64,000 bases of DNA from Paraburkholderia eburnea (GCF_002917095.1 NZ_PQGA01000006.1:248001-312000); one strand, 5' to 3'. Counted from the stretch's first letter, positions 8,270-17,108 are shown. The notes: a model not told the origin generated them from the letters alone. Translations and numbers: made by a program.

Positions 8270-8656
8270 ATGCTGACCCGACTGTCCGATTTCCTGAGCC
8301 GACGCAGCGCTTTTGTCCTTGTGTTCGTCCTGCTCGAGGCCGGCATGCTGGCGGGCCTCCTCAAGGGCGTCGGGCAGTTGCACGCCTCGACCACCGGCGT
8401 CGCCACGACGCGCGGCGTCGGCGGCGCGAGTACGTGCAGCACGCTCGCCCTGACCTTCCGGCGCACGGCCACGGAACGCGATATCACGCTGCTGCTCACG
8501 CAGTACGGCGCGACCATCGTGTACGGGCCGGACGAGAACAGTGCGTACCTCGTGCGCCTGCCGGACACCCTGCCGCTCGCCGAGACCGCCGCCGCGCTGC
8601 GCGAGTCGGCCGTGATCGACGATGTGCGTCCCCAGAGCGCGTGCAGGACGAACTGA
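8270..8656 (+). CDS. Small membrane-anchored protein, paralogue of the partial protein at the window start
   Basis: A 128-residue protein with an N-terminal signal-anchor (about residues 14-35) and a periplasmic domain from a cysteine (STCSTLALTFRRTATERDI) through QYGATIVYGPD to a late Cys near the C terminus. The same elements occur in the same order in the partial protein at 2-259. The LxxxGAxIVxGP pattern recalls a small ferredoxin-like domain found at the end of some anti-sigma factors, but no zinc-binding anti-sigma domain is present. The stop abuts the start of the SulP transporter (TGAATG), so the two should be co-translated. Confidence 0.72.
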   Translation: MLTRLSDFLSRRSAFVLVFVLLEAGMLAGLLKGVGQLHASTTGVATTRGVGGASTCSTLALTFRRTATERDITLLLTQYGATIVYGPDENSAYLVRLPDTLPLAETAAALRESAVIDDVRPQSACRTN

Positions 8657-10366
8657 ATGAGCACGCCCTTTGCCCCGCCGCGTAGCGCGCCGTCGCTGGC
8701 CGCGCGCATCGTGCCCGAACTGCTTGCGGCGATTTTGCTGACGGTCGCGTCGTGCGCCGAATACATCGGACTCGGCACCCAGGCGACTTCGAGCCTGCCG
8801 GGCAGCCAGGCCGTCGCGCTCGGCGCGATGATGGGCGTTCTGACCGCCGTGGTGGGCCTGATCGGCATCGCCCTGAGCGGCTCGATCCAGCCGCTGATTT
8901 CGGGGCCGCGCGTCGCGGCCACCGTGCTGTTTTCGAATCTGATCGCAACGCTCGCGGCACAGCCCCGGCTGGCCGCGCACGGCTTGCCCGCGCTGCTCGG
9001 CTGCGCCGCGCTCGCCGTGGCCGTCGCGGCCGTCACGCAATTGCTGCTGGCCGCGTTCAAGGCCGGCACGCTTGCGCGCATGGTGCCGGCGCCGGTGTTT
9101 TCGGGCCTGCTGTTCGGTGCGGCGGCGCTGGCCATCGAAAGCCAGGTGCAGACGATCACGCACTGCTCGCTCGAATGGCCTCCCGCGCTCGTCGTGATCG
9201 CAGCGGGACTCGCGGCGCATTTCGGCTGGGTCTATGGCGTCGGGCTCGCGGCACGGCGCGGTTACAGCCTGCCCAAAGGACTGTCGCTGTTCTGGACGCT
9301 GCTCGCCGCCAGCGCCGCTTACTACGTCGTACTGAATTTTTCGCCGCCCGCCGCCGATTGCCGCACACTCGGCATCAGCGGTTTCGATCCGGCCGCGCTG
9401 GGTGCCGGCGTCGTAGAACGCTGGACGCATACGTTCTCGCTGCTGGACGGCGCGATTCTGGCGCAGATCGCCGTCTATGGCGCGCTGATCGGCGTGCTCG
9501 CCTCGCTCGACACGCTCATTGCGATCTCCAACATCGAGTCGGCGACACACGCGCGCAGCCAGCCCAATCGCGATCTGCTCATGCATGGCGCGCTCAATCT
9601 CCTTTGCGCGCTTGCCGGCCTGTTGCCGGTCGTCGGTTCGCTCACCCGCTCGAACATGGCGCTTGCAGCCGGCGCACGCACGCGCTGGACGGCCATCCTG
9701 CACGCCCTTCTGACGCTCGCGCTGATCCTCTTCGGCAGTCGGCTGCTCTCCTACGTGCCCAAGCTCGCGGCGGCCAGCGTCATGATCGCCATGGCGCTCG
9801 ACATGCTCGACGACTGGTCGAAGCTCATCACGCGCCTCACGTTCTCCGCCATGGAGCCGCGCCAGGTCGTCGCGGCGGCAATGTGGCTGTTCGTGACGGT
9901 TGCGCTCGTCACCATCGTGACCGGCGAGCCTGGCGACGGTTTTGCCGCAGGCTGCGCGCTGGGACTGCTGCCGCTGCTATGGCCGCCGCGCCGGCTCGAT
10001 GTGCAGCTCAGCGCCCACGCGTCGCGAATCGACGTCGCGCTGCGCGGGGCATTGCTGGGGCATGCCGTCGACCGCAAGATATGCGAGCCCCTGCTCGCTC
10101 ACGTGGCGGCGCAGCCCGGTTGCAAAGGTATCGAATTCGACCTGCGGGCGTTGCAGCGCATCGATCTTTCCGCCTGCAAGGCGCTGATGCAATTCGAAGC
10201 GTTGTCGCGCGCGCGGGGCGTCGCCGTGCTTTACCGGTTGAAACCGGATTCGCCGGTGAGCGCCGCTTTTGCCGCCATCCGCAGCGGCCAGGCGCCGCCC
10301 GCATCGTTCCTCGGCGCGAGCGTGGGCAGCGTGGACGAAACGAACAACGTCGTGCAAACAAGCTGA
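8657..10366 (+). CDS. SulP family anion transporter with STAS domain
   Basis: A 569-residue protein. Residues about 15-440 contain ten or more transmembrane segments typical of SulP permeases (sulfate, bicarbonate or other anions). The C-terminal STAS domain (about 455-550) shows the GIEFDLRALQRIDLSACKAL pattern used in transport regulation. The substrate cannot be read from the sequence. The gene starts immediately after the stop of the small anchored protein, so it belongs to the same operon. A transporter here suggests that the zinc-ribbon cluster couples envelope sensing to anion uptake, which is speculative. Confidence 0.85.
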   Translation: MSTPFAPPRSAPSLAARIVPELLAAILLTVASCAEYIGLGTQATSSLPGSQAVALGAMMGVLTAVVGLIGIALSGSIQPLISGPRVAATVLFSNLIATLAAQPRLAAHGLPALLGCAALAVAVAAVTQLLLAAFKAGTLARMVPAPVFSGLLFGAAALAIESQVQTITHCSLEWPPALVVIAAGLAAHFGWVYGVGLAARRGYSLPKGLSLFWTLLAASAAYYVVLNFSPPAADCRTLGISGFDPAALGAGVVERWTHTFSLLDGAILAQIAVYGALIGVLASLDTLIAISNIESATHARSQPNRDLLMHGALNLLCALAGLLPVVGSLTRSNMALAAGARTRWTAILHALLTLALILFGSRLLSYVPKLAAASVMIAMALDMLDDWSKLITRLTFSAMEPRQVVAAAMWLFVTVALVTIVTGEPGDGFAAGCALGLLPLLWPPRRLDVQLSAHASRIDVALRGALLGHAVDRKICEPLLAHVAAQPGCKGIEFDLRALQRIDLSACKALMQFEALSRARGVAVLYRLKPDSPVSAAFAAIRSGQAPPASFLGASVGSVDETNNVVQTS

Positions 10367-10420
10367 TGTCGGCGCGAGCCACCGGCTAGCGCAGTTGAAT
10401 CATTAAACGGGATGAAGTAG

Positions 10421-12838
10421 ATGAGCACGTTGGACGGTCAGCAAGAGGCCCCTGCGGGGAACGCCGTGGCAATCGAGCCTGCAGATAGGGAATCCGCATT
10501 CCAGCAGGACCCGGACGAAGGCGCCACGCTGCAGGGCAAGATTCGCGCGCTCATCAGTTCGCGCACGCGCTTCACTGCGGCGGACGTCGAGTGCGTCGCG
10601 GAAAGCGCCGTCGAGCAGGCGATGAGCATCGAGGTCTGTCACACGCTCGACGCGCGGGTGAAGTCGATCGACATTAACGGGCACTTCATCCCCTCGCGAA
10701 GCCCCGTCGATCAACGCAGCGATAACCCGTTCAAAGACGCGGCCGCGCAAATCGCCAGTCGTCTGCATCATGCGAAGGAATCGCTGGGCGCAACCCTCAA
10801 GCGCCCGGGCACGGCTTATAACTTCGCATCCGAGGGCAGTCTCTATCTCGGCCATGCCGGCCGGTTCTGGAGTCTGGATACCTGTGGCGGCTGCAGCGGG
10901 CGCGGCAAGAACCGTTGCTCGCCATGCTACGGCATGGGAAGTACGACGTGCCATAGCTGCTCCGGTTCGCGCGAGACGACCTGCTCCTCGTTCGGATGTC
11001 TTTTTGGCAAGAAGTCCTGCGGCAACTGCCACGGAACCGGGTCCGTGACGCGGGAAGTGGGCTACACCACTTACATCACGGTCACGGGATCGGACGGCCT
11101 ATCCCGCAACGAAAGCCGCTACCAGACGCGCCACGAAACCCATCCCTGTACGGCATACGGCTGCTCTTACGGCAAAGTCACCTGTGGCCAGTGCAACGGC
11201 ACGGCGCGCGTGCAGTGCGCGACATGCCGCGCGACGGGCAAGCTGACCTGCGACTACTGCCAAGGCAAGGGTAATGTCACCTGCTCGCCTTGCGCGGGCT
11301 CCGGAAAAACGGGTAGCTGCGCCTGGACGGACGTGCATGGCACGCCTGCTTACAGGCTGTCATTCGCCGGCGAGGTCGACCCGCGTGCGGCCGACATCGA
11401 AGCGAAGCTGGGCCTGCATGGCGTCGCTTCGCAGACGGCGGGACTAACGTTGACGCGCTTGCGCCTCGATCACGAACGCAATCCGCAAGCCATCACGGCG
11501 AATTACGGCGCGTCCATGCGCATTGCGCATCTGGACGCGCTCTGCAATCAGCGCGACTATCACCTGGTTGCCTACGGCCCATCGCTCGAATGGCTCGACC
11601 TCGACAATATCGTCGAAACCTTGCTGCGTGCCGATCTGGAGTCGCTGCGCAACGCGCTGGTGATTGCGAGCGGCGAAGGCATTTTTGCTACGTCGGTTCA
11701 GACGCTGGCCAACCCTCTGCACCAGGTAACCCTATCCGAAATCAACACCGAGATCGTCGAAGCGACGCTGGCAGGCGAGGCGCTGGATAAATTGCATGTT
11801 CTGACGTCCGCCGAATACGTCACGCAGGTGCACGATTCCATGCTGGCCGCGCTTCGGCAGATTTACACGCGGGAAGCGAAAAGGCTGGCATGGCGCATTC
11901 CGCTTGTCGTGGCGGCGCTAGGGATAGGTGTCGGCGTTCTGGCAGGCGGCCGCTGGGCGGCCTTGGCCAGTCTTGCTTCGATCCCTGTCGCCGGCCTTGT
12001 TTTCAAAAGCCGGGTGCGCTCGGTTTTGGCGAAAGCATTGGGCGGCAAACAACAGGGCGAACGCGCATTGAGCCTGATTGTGAAAGGCCGCAAGCATCGC
12101 CTCGCACAAAGTCTGATCGGCGCGCCGCTGGCGGCCACCGCCGCACTCCTGCTGCTGTTGCCCTTGCACGGGTTATGGGGATCGCCTGCTGCGGCCGCCG
12201 ATTCGATCCAGCCCGCCGTTGTCCCCACGCCGGGAGAAAACGCTCAGGTCATGGCGGCGCAGGCATTGCGCCGGCAAGGCCAGTTCACCCAGGCGCGTGC
12301 CCTGCTGCGCCAGCAGGCGCAAGCCGGCAATGCACAGGCATTCGGACCCTACGCGGTCTCGTTGATGTACGACGACGACCATCATTCGCTCACTCACGAA
12401 ACGCCACAGCTTCGTGCGCAAGCCCTGGAGTGGGCGCAGCGCGGCGTGCAGGCCAATCCCGCCGATGCCGTCTCGCTCGAAGCCGCGGGCGAGCTTCTGG
12501 TGTCGGACTGGCGCCATAAGCCTGATGTGCGCAATGGCCTGCCGATGCTGAACCGCGCGGCCAGTCTCGGCAATACCGATGCGATGCATCTGCTGGGGAT
12601 GCTATACGGCAGCGGACGTTTTGTTGCGCAAGACCTGAGCGAAGCGCGCAAGTGGTTCGCGGCGAGCGCGAATGCGGGACAGGCGGTCGATATGTATAAC
12701 CTCGGCTTGATGGACTGGTACGGCTACGGAATGCCGCAACCGGATCGCCCGGAAGCCATGCGTTTGTGGAAACAGGCAGCGGCGCAGGGCGAGGCGCGAG
12801 CCGTTCGTGCAGTGGCCCAGGGGCATCCGCCCGTTTGA
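10421..12838 (+). CDS. DnaJ-like CxxCxGxG array fused to membrane segments and Sel1 repeats
   Basis: An 805-residue protein. Residues 1-150 are soluble. Residues about 155-300 carry eight CxxC motifs mostly followed by G (CGGCSGRG, CSPCYGMG, CHSCSG, CGNCHGTG, CGQCNG, CATCR, CDYCQGKG, CSPCAGSG) and two longer Cys pairs (CSSFGC, CTAYGC). This is a doubled version of the DnaJ zinc-finger region, and there is no J domain. About three hydrophobic segments lie at 490-590. The C terminus (about 605-800) has Sel1/TPR-like repeats (AMHLLGMLYGSGRF, DMYNLGLMDWYGYG). The likely topology is Cys array in the cytoplasm and Sel1 in the periplasm. Start chosen after GGGATGAAGTAG. A protein-folding or scaffold role is inferred. 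Confidence 0.8.
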   Translation: MSTLDGQQEAPAGNAVAIEPADRESAFQQDPDEGATLQGKIRALISSRTRFTAADVECVAESAVEQAMSIEVCHTLDARVKSIDINGHFIPSRSPVDQRSDNPFKDAAAQIASRLHHAKESLGATLKRPGTAYNFASEGSLYLGHAGRFWSLDTCGGCSGRGKNRCSPCYGMGSTTCHSCSGSRETTCSSFGCLFGKKSCGNCHGTGSVTREVGYTTYITVTGSDGLSRNESRYQTRHETHPCTAYGCSYGKVTCGQCNGTARVQCATCRATGKLTCDYCQGKGNVTCSPCAGSGKTGSCAWTDVHGTPAYRLSFAGEVDPRAADIEAKLGLHGVASQTAGLTLTRLRLDHERNPQAITANYGASMRIAHLDALCNQRDYHLVAYGPSLEWLDLDNIVETLLRADLESLRNALVIASGEGIFATSVQTLANPLHQVTLSEINTEIVEATLAGEALDKLHVLTSAEYVTQVHDSMLAALRQIYTREAKRLAWRIPLVVAALGIGVGVLAGGRWAALASLASIPVAGLVFKSRVRSVLAKALGGKQQGERALSLIVKGRKHRLAQSLIGAPLAATAALLLLLPLHGLWGSPAAAADSIQPAVVPTPGENAQVMAAQALRRQGQFTQARALLRQQAQAGNAQAFGPYAVSLMYDDDHHSLTHETPQLRAQALEWAQRGVQANPADAVSLEAAGELLVSDWRHKPDVRNGLPMLNRAASLGNTDAMHLLGMLYGSGRFVAQDLSEARKWFAASANAGQAVDMYNLGLMDWYGYGMPQPDRPEAMRLWKQAAAQGEARAVRAVAQGHPPV

Positions 12839-12863
12839 GGAAGCGGTAGAACGCCGCCAGAAA

Positions 12864-13664
12864 ATGACGTCTTTTTACTTCGATATGAATACTCCCCTGC
12901 GCACTTGCTGTGCTCTGTTATGTGCGGCTGTGTTTTCGTCCGTGCTCTTGACCGGATGCGCGGTCGATTCGCACGGCGCTTACCGGCTCGATGCCGACGA
13001 GCTGACGGCCAGCAAGCTGTACCCGTTCCAGACGGCTTTTGGCAATGCCGTTCTGCGCCGCACGCTGGATGGCCGCTACCAGATCAAGCTTTATGATCGT
13101 CAGGCCATTTTTGACGTGGCGCGGACAGACGGCGTCGTGGTCGACAGCGTATTGACCGCCAACAACGAAACCTATGTGACCTTGCGCATCCCACGCCCCG
13201 CGTGCCCGTTCGTTTATCGCACGCTGCTTGTCAAGCAGAACGAAGTCGATCATTACGACATCCCGGCCGACTGTTCGACACCGGTGAGTTTTGCGCTGGA
13301 AGATGGGCACCTGCTGGCCGTCCAGCAAAAAGCCTTCAATGCTCGCTACTGGAAGATGACCGACACAACGGTTGTCAGCGCGATCGTTCCGTCGCCGCTG
13401 CCGCTGGTTGATGTGCATCCGTCGCGCGCCGGTAACGCGGGCCGGTCGGAATCGGCATCGGTAAGCCAGCATCGGACGCCGCTCAGACATAAATCGGCCA
13501 ATAGCGGCACCGTGAGCGCCAACGCCACGGATGCCGGCACCGATCCGACAGGCGGCGCCCGTCATCTGGCTGGCGCGTCTGTCGTCGGCACGCCGCAGAA
13601 AATCTCCACGGCCGACAGCAGCAATCGCACACCGGTCCATATCGATCTCGACGACTCACATTGA
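12864..13664 (+). CDS. Lipoprotein, unknown
   Basis: A 266-residue protein with a type II signal peptide and lipobox LTGC (lipidated Cys near residue 31). The mature part begins with a beta-rich domain of about 150 residues with three Cys, followed by a Ser/Thr/Ala/Asn-rich low-complexity tail. The start could be 12864 or the in-frame ATG at 12885; neither has a strong ribosome binding site. It lies 25 bp after the Cys-array/Sel1 gene and 49 bp before the caspase-fold gene, so the three probably form a transcription unit. No family recognised. Confidence 0.72.
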   Translation: MTSFYFDMNTPLRTCCALLCAAVFSSVLLTGCAVDSHGAYRLDADELTASKLYPFQTAFGNAVLRRTLDGRYQIKLYDRQAIFDVARTDGVVVDSVLTANNETYVTLRIPRPACPFVYRTLLVKQNEVDHYDIPADCSTPVSFALEDGHLLAVQQKAFNARYWKMTDTTVVSAIVPSPLPLVDVHPSRAGNAGRSESASVSQHRTPLRHKSANSGTVSANATDAGTDPTGGARHLAGASVVGTPQKISTADSSNRTPVHIDLDDSH

Positions 13665-13713
13665 CTTTGATCGTGCGGACGGTGTTTGCCCGCATCCTCC
13701 GTAGGGGCAAGAA

Positions 13714-15183
13714 ATGGGTTTTAGCAGCAGGCTGAACCTGCCATCGGTAACGTTGCTTGCCAGAGGCAACGGTGCCGTGAGAAGGGTTTTGCTGGTGGGC
13801 CTGCTCGCCGGCGTTATCAGGCGCGGCATGGCGGCTACGCTGCCCGACGTTGCGCCGGCGCCCGTCGCGACCGCTCCCCGCGTGGCGCTGGTGATCGGCA
13901 ATGCGCTGTACAACGGGGTCGATCGCCTCGGCTCCCCCGTATCGGATGCCAGTCTCGTCGCGCAGACCCTGCGATCGTCCGGTTTCGATGTGGATCTGGA
14001 AACCGATCAAACGCGCGCCCAGATGCTCGACGCATTCGATCGCTTCGGCGCGGGTGCGAAGAACGCCTCCGTCGCCTTGATTTACTATGCAGGCCACGGT
14101 TTCGAGAGTAGTGGCGAGAACTACCTGATCCCCGTCGATCTGCCCGTGCCGATCGGCAACGTGACAAAAAGCGATCTGGCGCGCTACGGCGTGCCGCTGC
14201 GCTACGTCCGCGCCACAGTGAACCGCAGTGCTCCGCGCGCGCTGATCATGTTTCTCGACACGTGCCGCACCGCCACGGTGCGCGGTCCCACGAGGCAATC
14301 GTTGAAGCCCGTCGATGCAGGCCGCGGCGAGCTGATTGCCTTTGCGACGCAGCCGGGCGGGTCGGCGCTCGACACATTCTGGCTCGGCGGCACGCATTAC
14401 GAACACAGTCCCTTCAGCTATTACCTGAGCCAGCAAATGCGCGCGGGCGGCGAACTCATCACCGTTCTGCGTCATACGCAAATCATGGTCTCGGCGGTCA
14501 CGTCTGACGCCCAGCGCCCGTGGTTCAACGACGGTCTGGTCGGCGAGATTCGACTGGCTGAAGCAGCGCCACAGATTGCCGATAGCGCCCAGCATCCAGT
14601 CGCGCTTTCAGGCGTCGTGGCTCGCGGCGCGCAACCCTCGGAACCGGACACCGGCGAGACCGACTGGAGCGTCAGCAAGCGCCCACCGATCGGCGATCGG
14701 GCGGCCGAGGGCGCGCGCTGGGATGCCGAACTTGACCGGATGCTGAAGCTGCTGCCTCAAATCTGGGCCGACCCCAAGTTCGCCAACAAGGTTCATGACG
14801 ACGCCGAAGGCGGCGATCTATTCTCGCAAACGGCGTTAGCCATGGCGCTACGCCTTCGCATACCGAACATGTCAGACGCGCTCTGGTACAGGTCGCACGC
14901 CCTCGCCATCCAGTACGCGGTGTATGCGGCAGGACGGCACTATCCGCTTGCGGAAGCGCTATACGGCAATTTCATGCTGGACGAAAGCAACTCGCCTGAA
15001 CGGCTGTATACGGCCACCCTCTTCCTGAAACGCGCAGTGGACGATGGTTTTGCGGGGGCACTGGACAGGCTGATTCCGCTGCTCGCGCAAATCGACGATC
15101 CGGACGCCCTCGCTCGCTATGAGGCGCTATTTCAGCAAGTCCATGGGCGCAAGTTCGAACTGACGGACACGGGACGGCGATGA
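13714..15183 (+). CDS. Exported caspase-fold (C14-type) protease with C-terminal helical domain
   Basis: A 489-residue protein. After an N-terminal hydrophobic segment (about 26-42, ending in AATLP) the caspase p20-like domain starts at VALVIGNALY. The catalytic His is in YYAGHG (His128) and the catalytic Cys in FLDTCR (Cys184), so the dyad is intact. A p10-like part (FSYYLSQQM) follows near 236. Residues about 320-489 form an all-helical, Sel1-like domain. Bacterial caspase homologues of this type usually cleave after Arg or Lys and act in cell death, signalling or envelope processing. The preceding lipoprotein and Cys-array/Sel1 protein are natural candidates for partners or substrates. Whether the N terminus is cleaved or an anchor is unclear. 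Confidence 0.85.
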   Translation: MGFSSRLNLPSVTLLARGNGAVRRVLLVGLLAGVIRRGMAATLPDVAPAPVATAPRVALVIGNALYNGVDRLGSPVSDASLVAQTLRSSGFDVDLETDQTRAQMLDAFDRFGAGAKNASVALIYYAGHGFESSGENYLIPVDLPVPIGNVTKSDLARYGVPLRYVRATVNRSAPRALIMFLDTCRTATVRGPTRQSLKPVDAGRGELIAFATQPGGSALDTFWLGGTHYEHSPFSYYLSQQMRAGGELITVLRHTQIMVSAVTSDAQRPWFNDGLVGEIRLAEAAPQIADSAQHPVALSGVVARGAQPSEPDTGETDWSVSKRPPIGDRAAEGARWDAELDRMLKLLPQIWADPKFANKVHDDAEGGDLFSQTALAMALRLRIPNMSDALWYRSHALAIQYAVYAAGRHYPLAEALYGNFMLDESNSPERLYTATLFLKRAVDDGFAGALDRLIPLLAQIDDPDALARYEALFQQVHGRKFELTDTGRR

Positions 15184-15329
15184 AACGCGGAGCCAGCGAC
15201 AGATCGTGACGGTGATGCGATCGGGCCAGCTCATCCTCGCGTGCCGCTCCAAAAGCTGAAAGCGCTTTTCACATCGCGAAATTCTCGCTGAATTTTCGCC
15301 GCGGCGCCTTTTCGCCGCTTGAAAACATG

Positions 15330-15344
15330 TTTTGCATCGCAAAA
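15330..15344. promoter_or_regulatory. Perfect inverted repeat TTTTGC-N3-GCAAAA upstream of aceA
   Basis: Six-base arms separated by ATC; a degenerate copy lies about 65 bp upstream at 15266-15281. TTTGC/GCAAA palindromes are bound by XRE-type short-chain acyl regulators (RamB/ScfR-like) near glyoxylate or methylcitrate genes in other bacteria. Assignment of such a regulator here is inference. Confidence 0.45.
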
Positions 15345-15380
15345 AACGCCACCTATCTCATTGAAAAATAACAATAAATA

Positions 15381-15403
15381 TTGTCTTATGTCTTATATAA
15401 GAC
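15381..15403. promoter_or_regulatory. Palindrome GTCTTATATAAGAC preceded by a direct half-repeat
   Basis: Positions 15390-15403 are a perfect 14-bp palindrome, and 15382-15389 repeat its left arm (gtcttat), giving three half-sites in 22 bp. This layout fits a dimeric regulator, possibly of the GntR class. It overlaps or lies just upstream of a possible -10 (TACTAT near 15419), so it could control aceA initiation. Confidence 0.5.
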
Positions 15404-15507
15404 TTAGCTGAACAGCGCTACTATTTAGTCATGCAGTTCGCTTCGACAGAACGCAGCGAAACATCCAACTTAGCTAGTCAAACGCGCTTTCCTCTCAGGA
15501 GATACTC

Positions 15508-17088
15508 ATGGCCCAATATCAAGACGACATCAAGGCAGTTGCCGGTTTGAAGGAAAAACAAGGCAGCGCCTGGAATGCCATCAACCCCGAATCGGCCGCC
15601 CGCATGCGCGCCCAGAACAAGTTCAAAACGGGCCTGGATATCGCGAAGTACACCGCGAAGATCATGCGCGCCGACATGGCCGCCTACGATGCCGACCCGT
15701 CGAAGTACACCCAGTCGCTGGGCTGCTGGCACGGCTTCATCGGTCAGCAGAAGATGATTTCCATCAAGAAACACTTCAACAGCACCGAACGCCGCTACCT
15801 CTATCTGTCGGGCTGGATGGTCGCCGCGCTGCGCTCGGAGTTCGGTCCGCTGCCGGACCAGTCGATGCACGAAAAAACCTCCGTCAGCGCGCTGATCCGC
15901 GAGCTGTACACGTTCCTGCGTCAGGCCGACGCCCGTGAGCTGGGCGGCCTGTTCCGCCAGCTGGACGCAGCGGTCGGGCCGGCCAAGGCCGCCATCCAGG
16001 AAAAAATCGACAACCACGTCACGCATGTGGTGCCGATCATCGCCGACATCGACGCGGGTTTCGGCAACGCGGAAGCCACCTACCTGCTGGCCAAGCAGTT
16101 CATCGAAGCGGGCGCATGTTGCATTCAGATCGAAAACCAGGTGTCCGACGAGAAGCAGTGCGGCCACCAGGACGGCAAGGTCACCGTGCCGCACGAGGAC
16201 TTCCTCGCCAAGATCCGCGCGATCCGTTACGCCTTCCTCGAACTGGGCGTGGACGACGGCATCATCGTGGCCCGTACCGACTCGCTGGGCGCCGGCCTGA
16301 CCAAGCAGATCGCCGTGACCAGCACGCCGGGCGACCTGGGCGACCAATACAACTCGTTCCTCGATTGCGAGGAACTGTCGGCTGACGCACTGGGCAACGG
16401 CGACGTCGTCATCAAGCGCGACGGCAAGCTGCTGCGTCCCAAGCGCCTGCCGAGCAACCTGTTCCAGTTCCGCGCCGGCACGGGCGAAGCGCGCTGCGTG
16501 CTCGATTGTGTCACCGCGCTGCAAAACGGCGCCGACCTGCTGTGGATCGAAACCGAAAAGCCGCATATCGGCCAGATCGGCGGCATGGTCAGCGAGATCC
16601 GCAAGGTCATCCCGAACGCCAAGCTGGTGTACAACAACAGCCCGTCGTTCAACTGGACGCTGAACTTCCGCCAGCAGGCGTATGACGCGATGAAGGCCGC
16701 AGGCAAGGATGTGTCGTCCTACGATCGCGCCCAATTGATGAGCGCCGAATACGACCAGACCGAACTGGCGATCGCCGCCGACGAGAAGATCCGCACCTTC
16801 CAGGCCGATGCGGCCCGCGAAGCCGGCATCTTCCACCACCTGATTACGCTGCCGACGTATCACACCGCCGCGCTGTCGACCGACAATCTGGCCCGCGAAT
16901 ACTTCGGCGATCAGGGCATGCTCGGTTATGTGGCGGGCGTGCAGCGCAAGGAGATTCGTCAGGGCATCGCCTGCGTCAAGCACCAGAACATGTCCGGCTC
17001 GGACATCGGCGACGACCACAAGGAATATTTCAGCGGCGAAGCGGCGCTGAAAGCGGCAGGTAAAGACAACACCATGAACCAGTTCTGA
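15508..17088 (+). CDS. aceA: Isocitrate lyase
   Basis: A 526-residue enzyme that splits isocitrate into glyoxylate and succinate in the glyoxylate shunt, cytosolic, Mg-dependent. The catalytic signature is KQCGH (Cys218), the variant found in the longer isocitrate lyases of Pseudomonas and Burkholderia, instead of the KKCGH of the E. coli enzyme. Other conserved segments are GCWHGFIGQQ, IADIDAGFGN and NNSPSFNW. The length matches this longer subclass. The gene stands alone between an AT-rich regulatory region and a strong terminator, so it is monocistronic. Malate synthase is not in the window. Confidence 0.97.
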   Translation: MAQYQDDIKAVAGLKEKQGSAWNAINPESAARMRAQNKFKTGLDIAKYTAKIMRADMAAYDADPSKYTQSLGCWHGFIGQQKMISIKKHFNSTERRYLYLSGWMVAALRSEFGPLPDQSMHEKTSVSALIRELYTFLRQADARELGGLFRQLDAAVGPAKAAIQEKIDNHVTHVVPIIADIDAGFGNAEATYLLAKQFIEAGACCIQIENQVSDEKQCGHQDGKVTVPHEDFLAKIRAIRYAFLELGVDDGIIVARTDSLGAGLTKQIAVTSTPGDLGDQYNSFLDCEELSADALGNGDVVIKRDGKLLRPKRLPSNLFQFRAGTGEARCVLDCVTALQNGADLLWIETEKPHIGQIGGMVSEIRKVIPNAKLVYNNSPSFNWTLNFRQQAYDAMKAAGKDVSSYDRAQLMSAEYDQTELAIAADEKIRTFQADAAREAGIFHHLITLPTYHTAALSTDNLAREYFGDQGMLGYVAGVQRKEIRQGIACVKHQNMSGSDIGDDHKEYFSGEAALKAAGKDNTMNQF

Positions 17089-17108
17089 TTGCCGCACGAC
17101 TCTTCGCA

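Larger units (their letters stand above)
15184..15507 (+). promoter_or_regulatory. Promoter/leader region of isocitrate lyase
   Basis: A 324-bp AT-rich stretch with no gene. It contains two related inverted repeats: ttttc-acatc-gcgaaa at 15266-15281 and the perfect ttttgc-atc-gcaaaa at 15330-15344. A perfect 14-bp palindrome follows at 15390-15403. The ribosome binding site tctcaggag lies just before the ATG at 15508. It is the expected place for carbon-source control of the glyoxylate shunt. Confidence 0.6.

Noticed and set aside
7889..9703. 604-codon open frame on the - strand
   Set aside because: Shadow of the SulP and neighbouring genes; low-complexity Arg/Gln translation and no motif.
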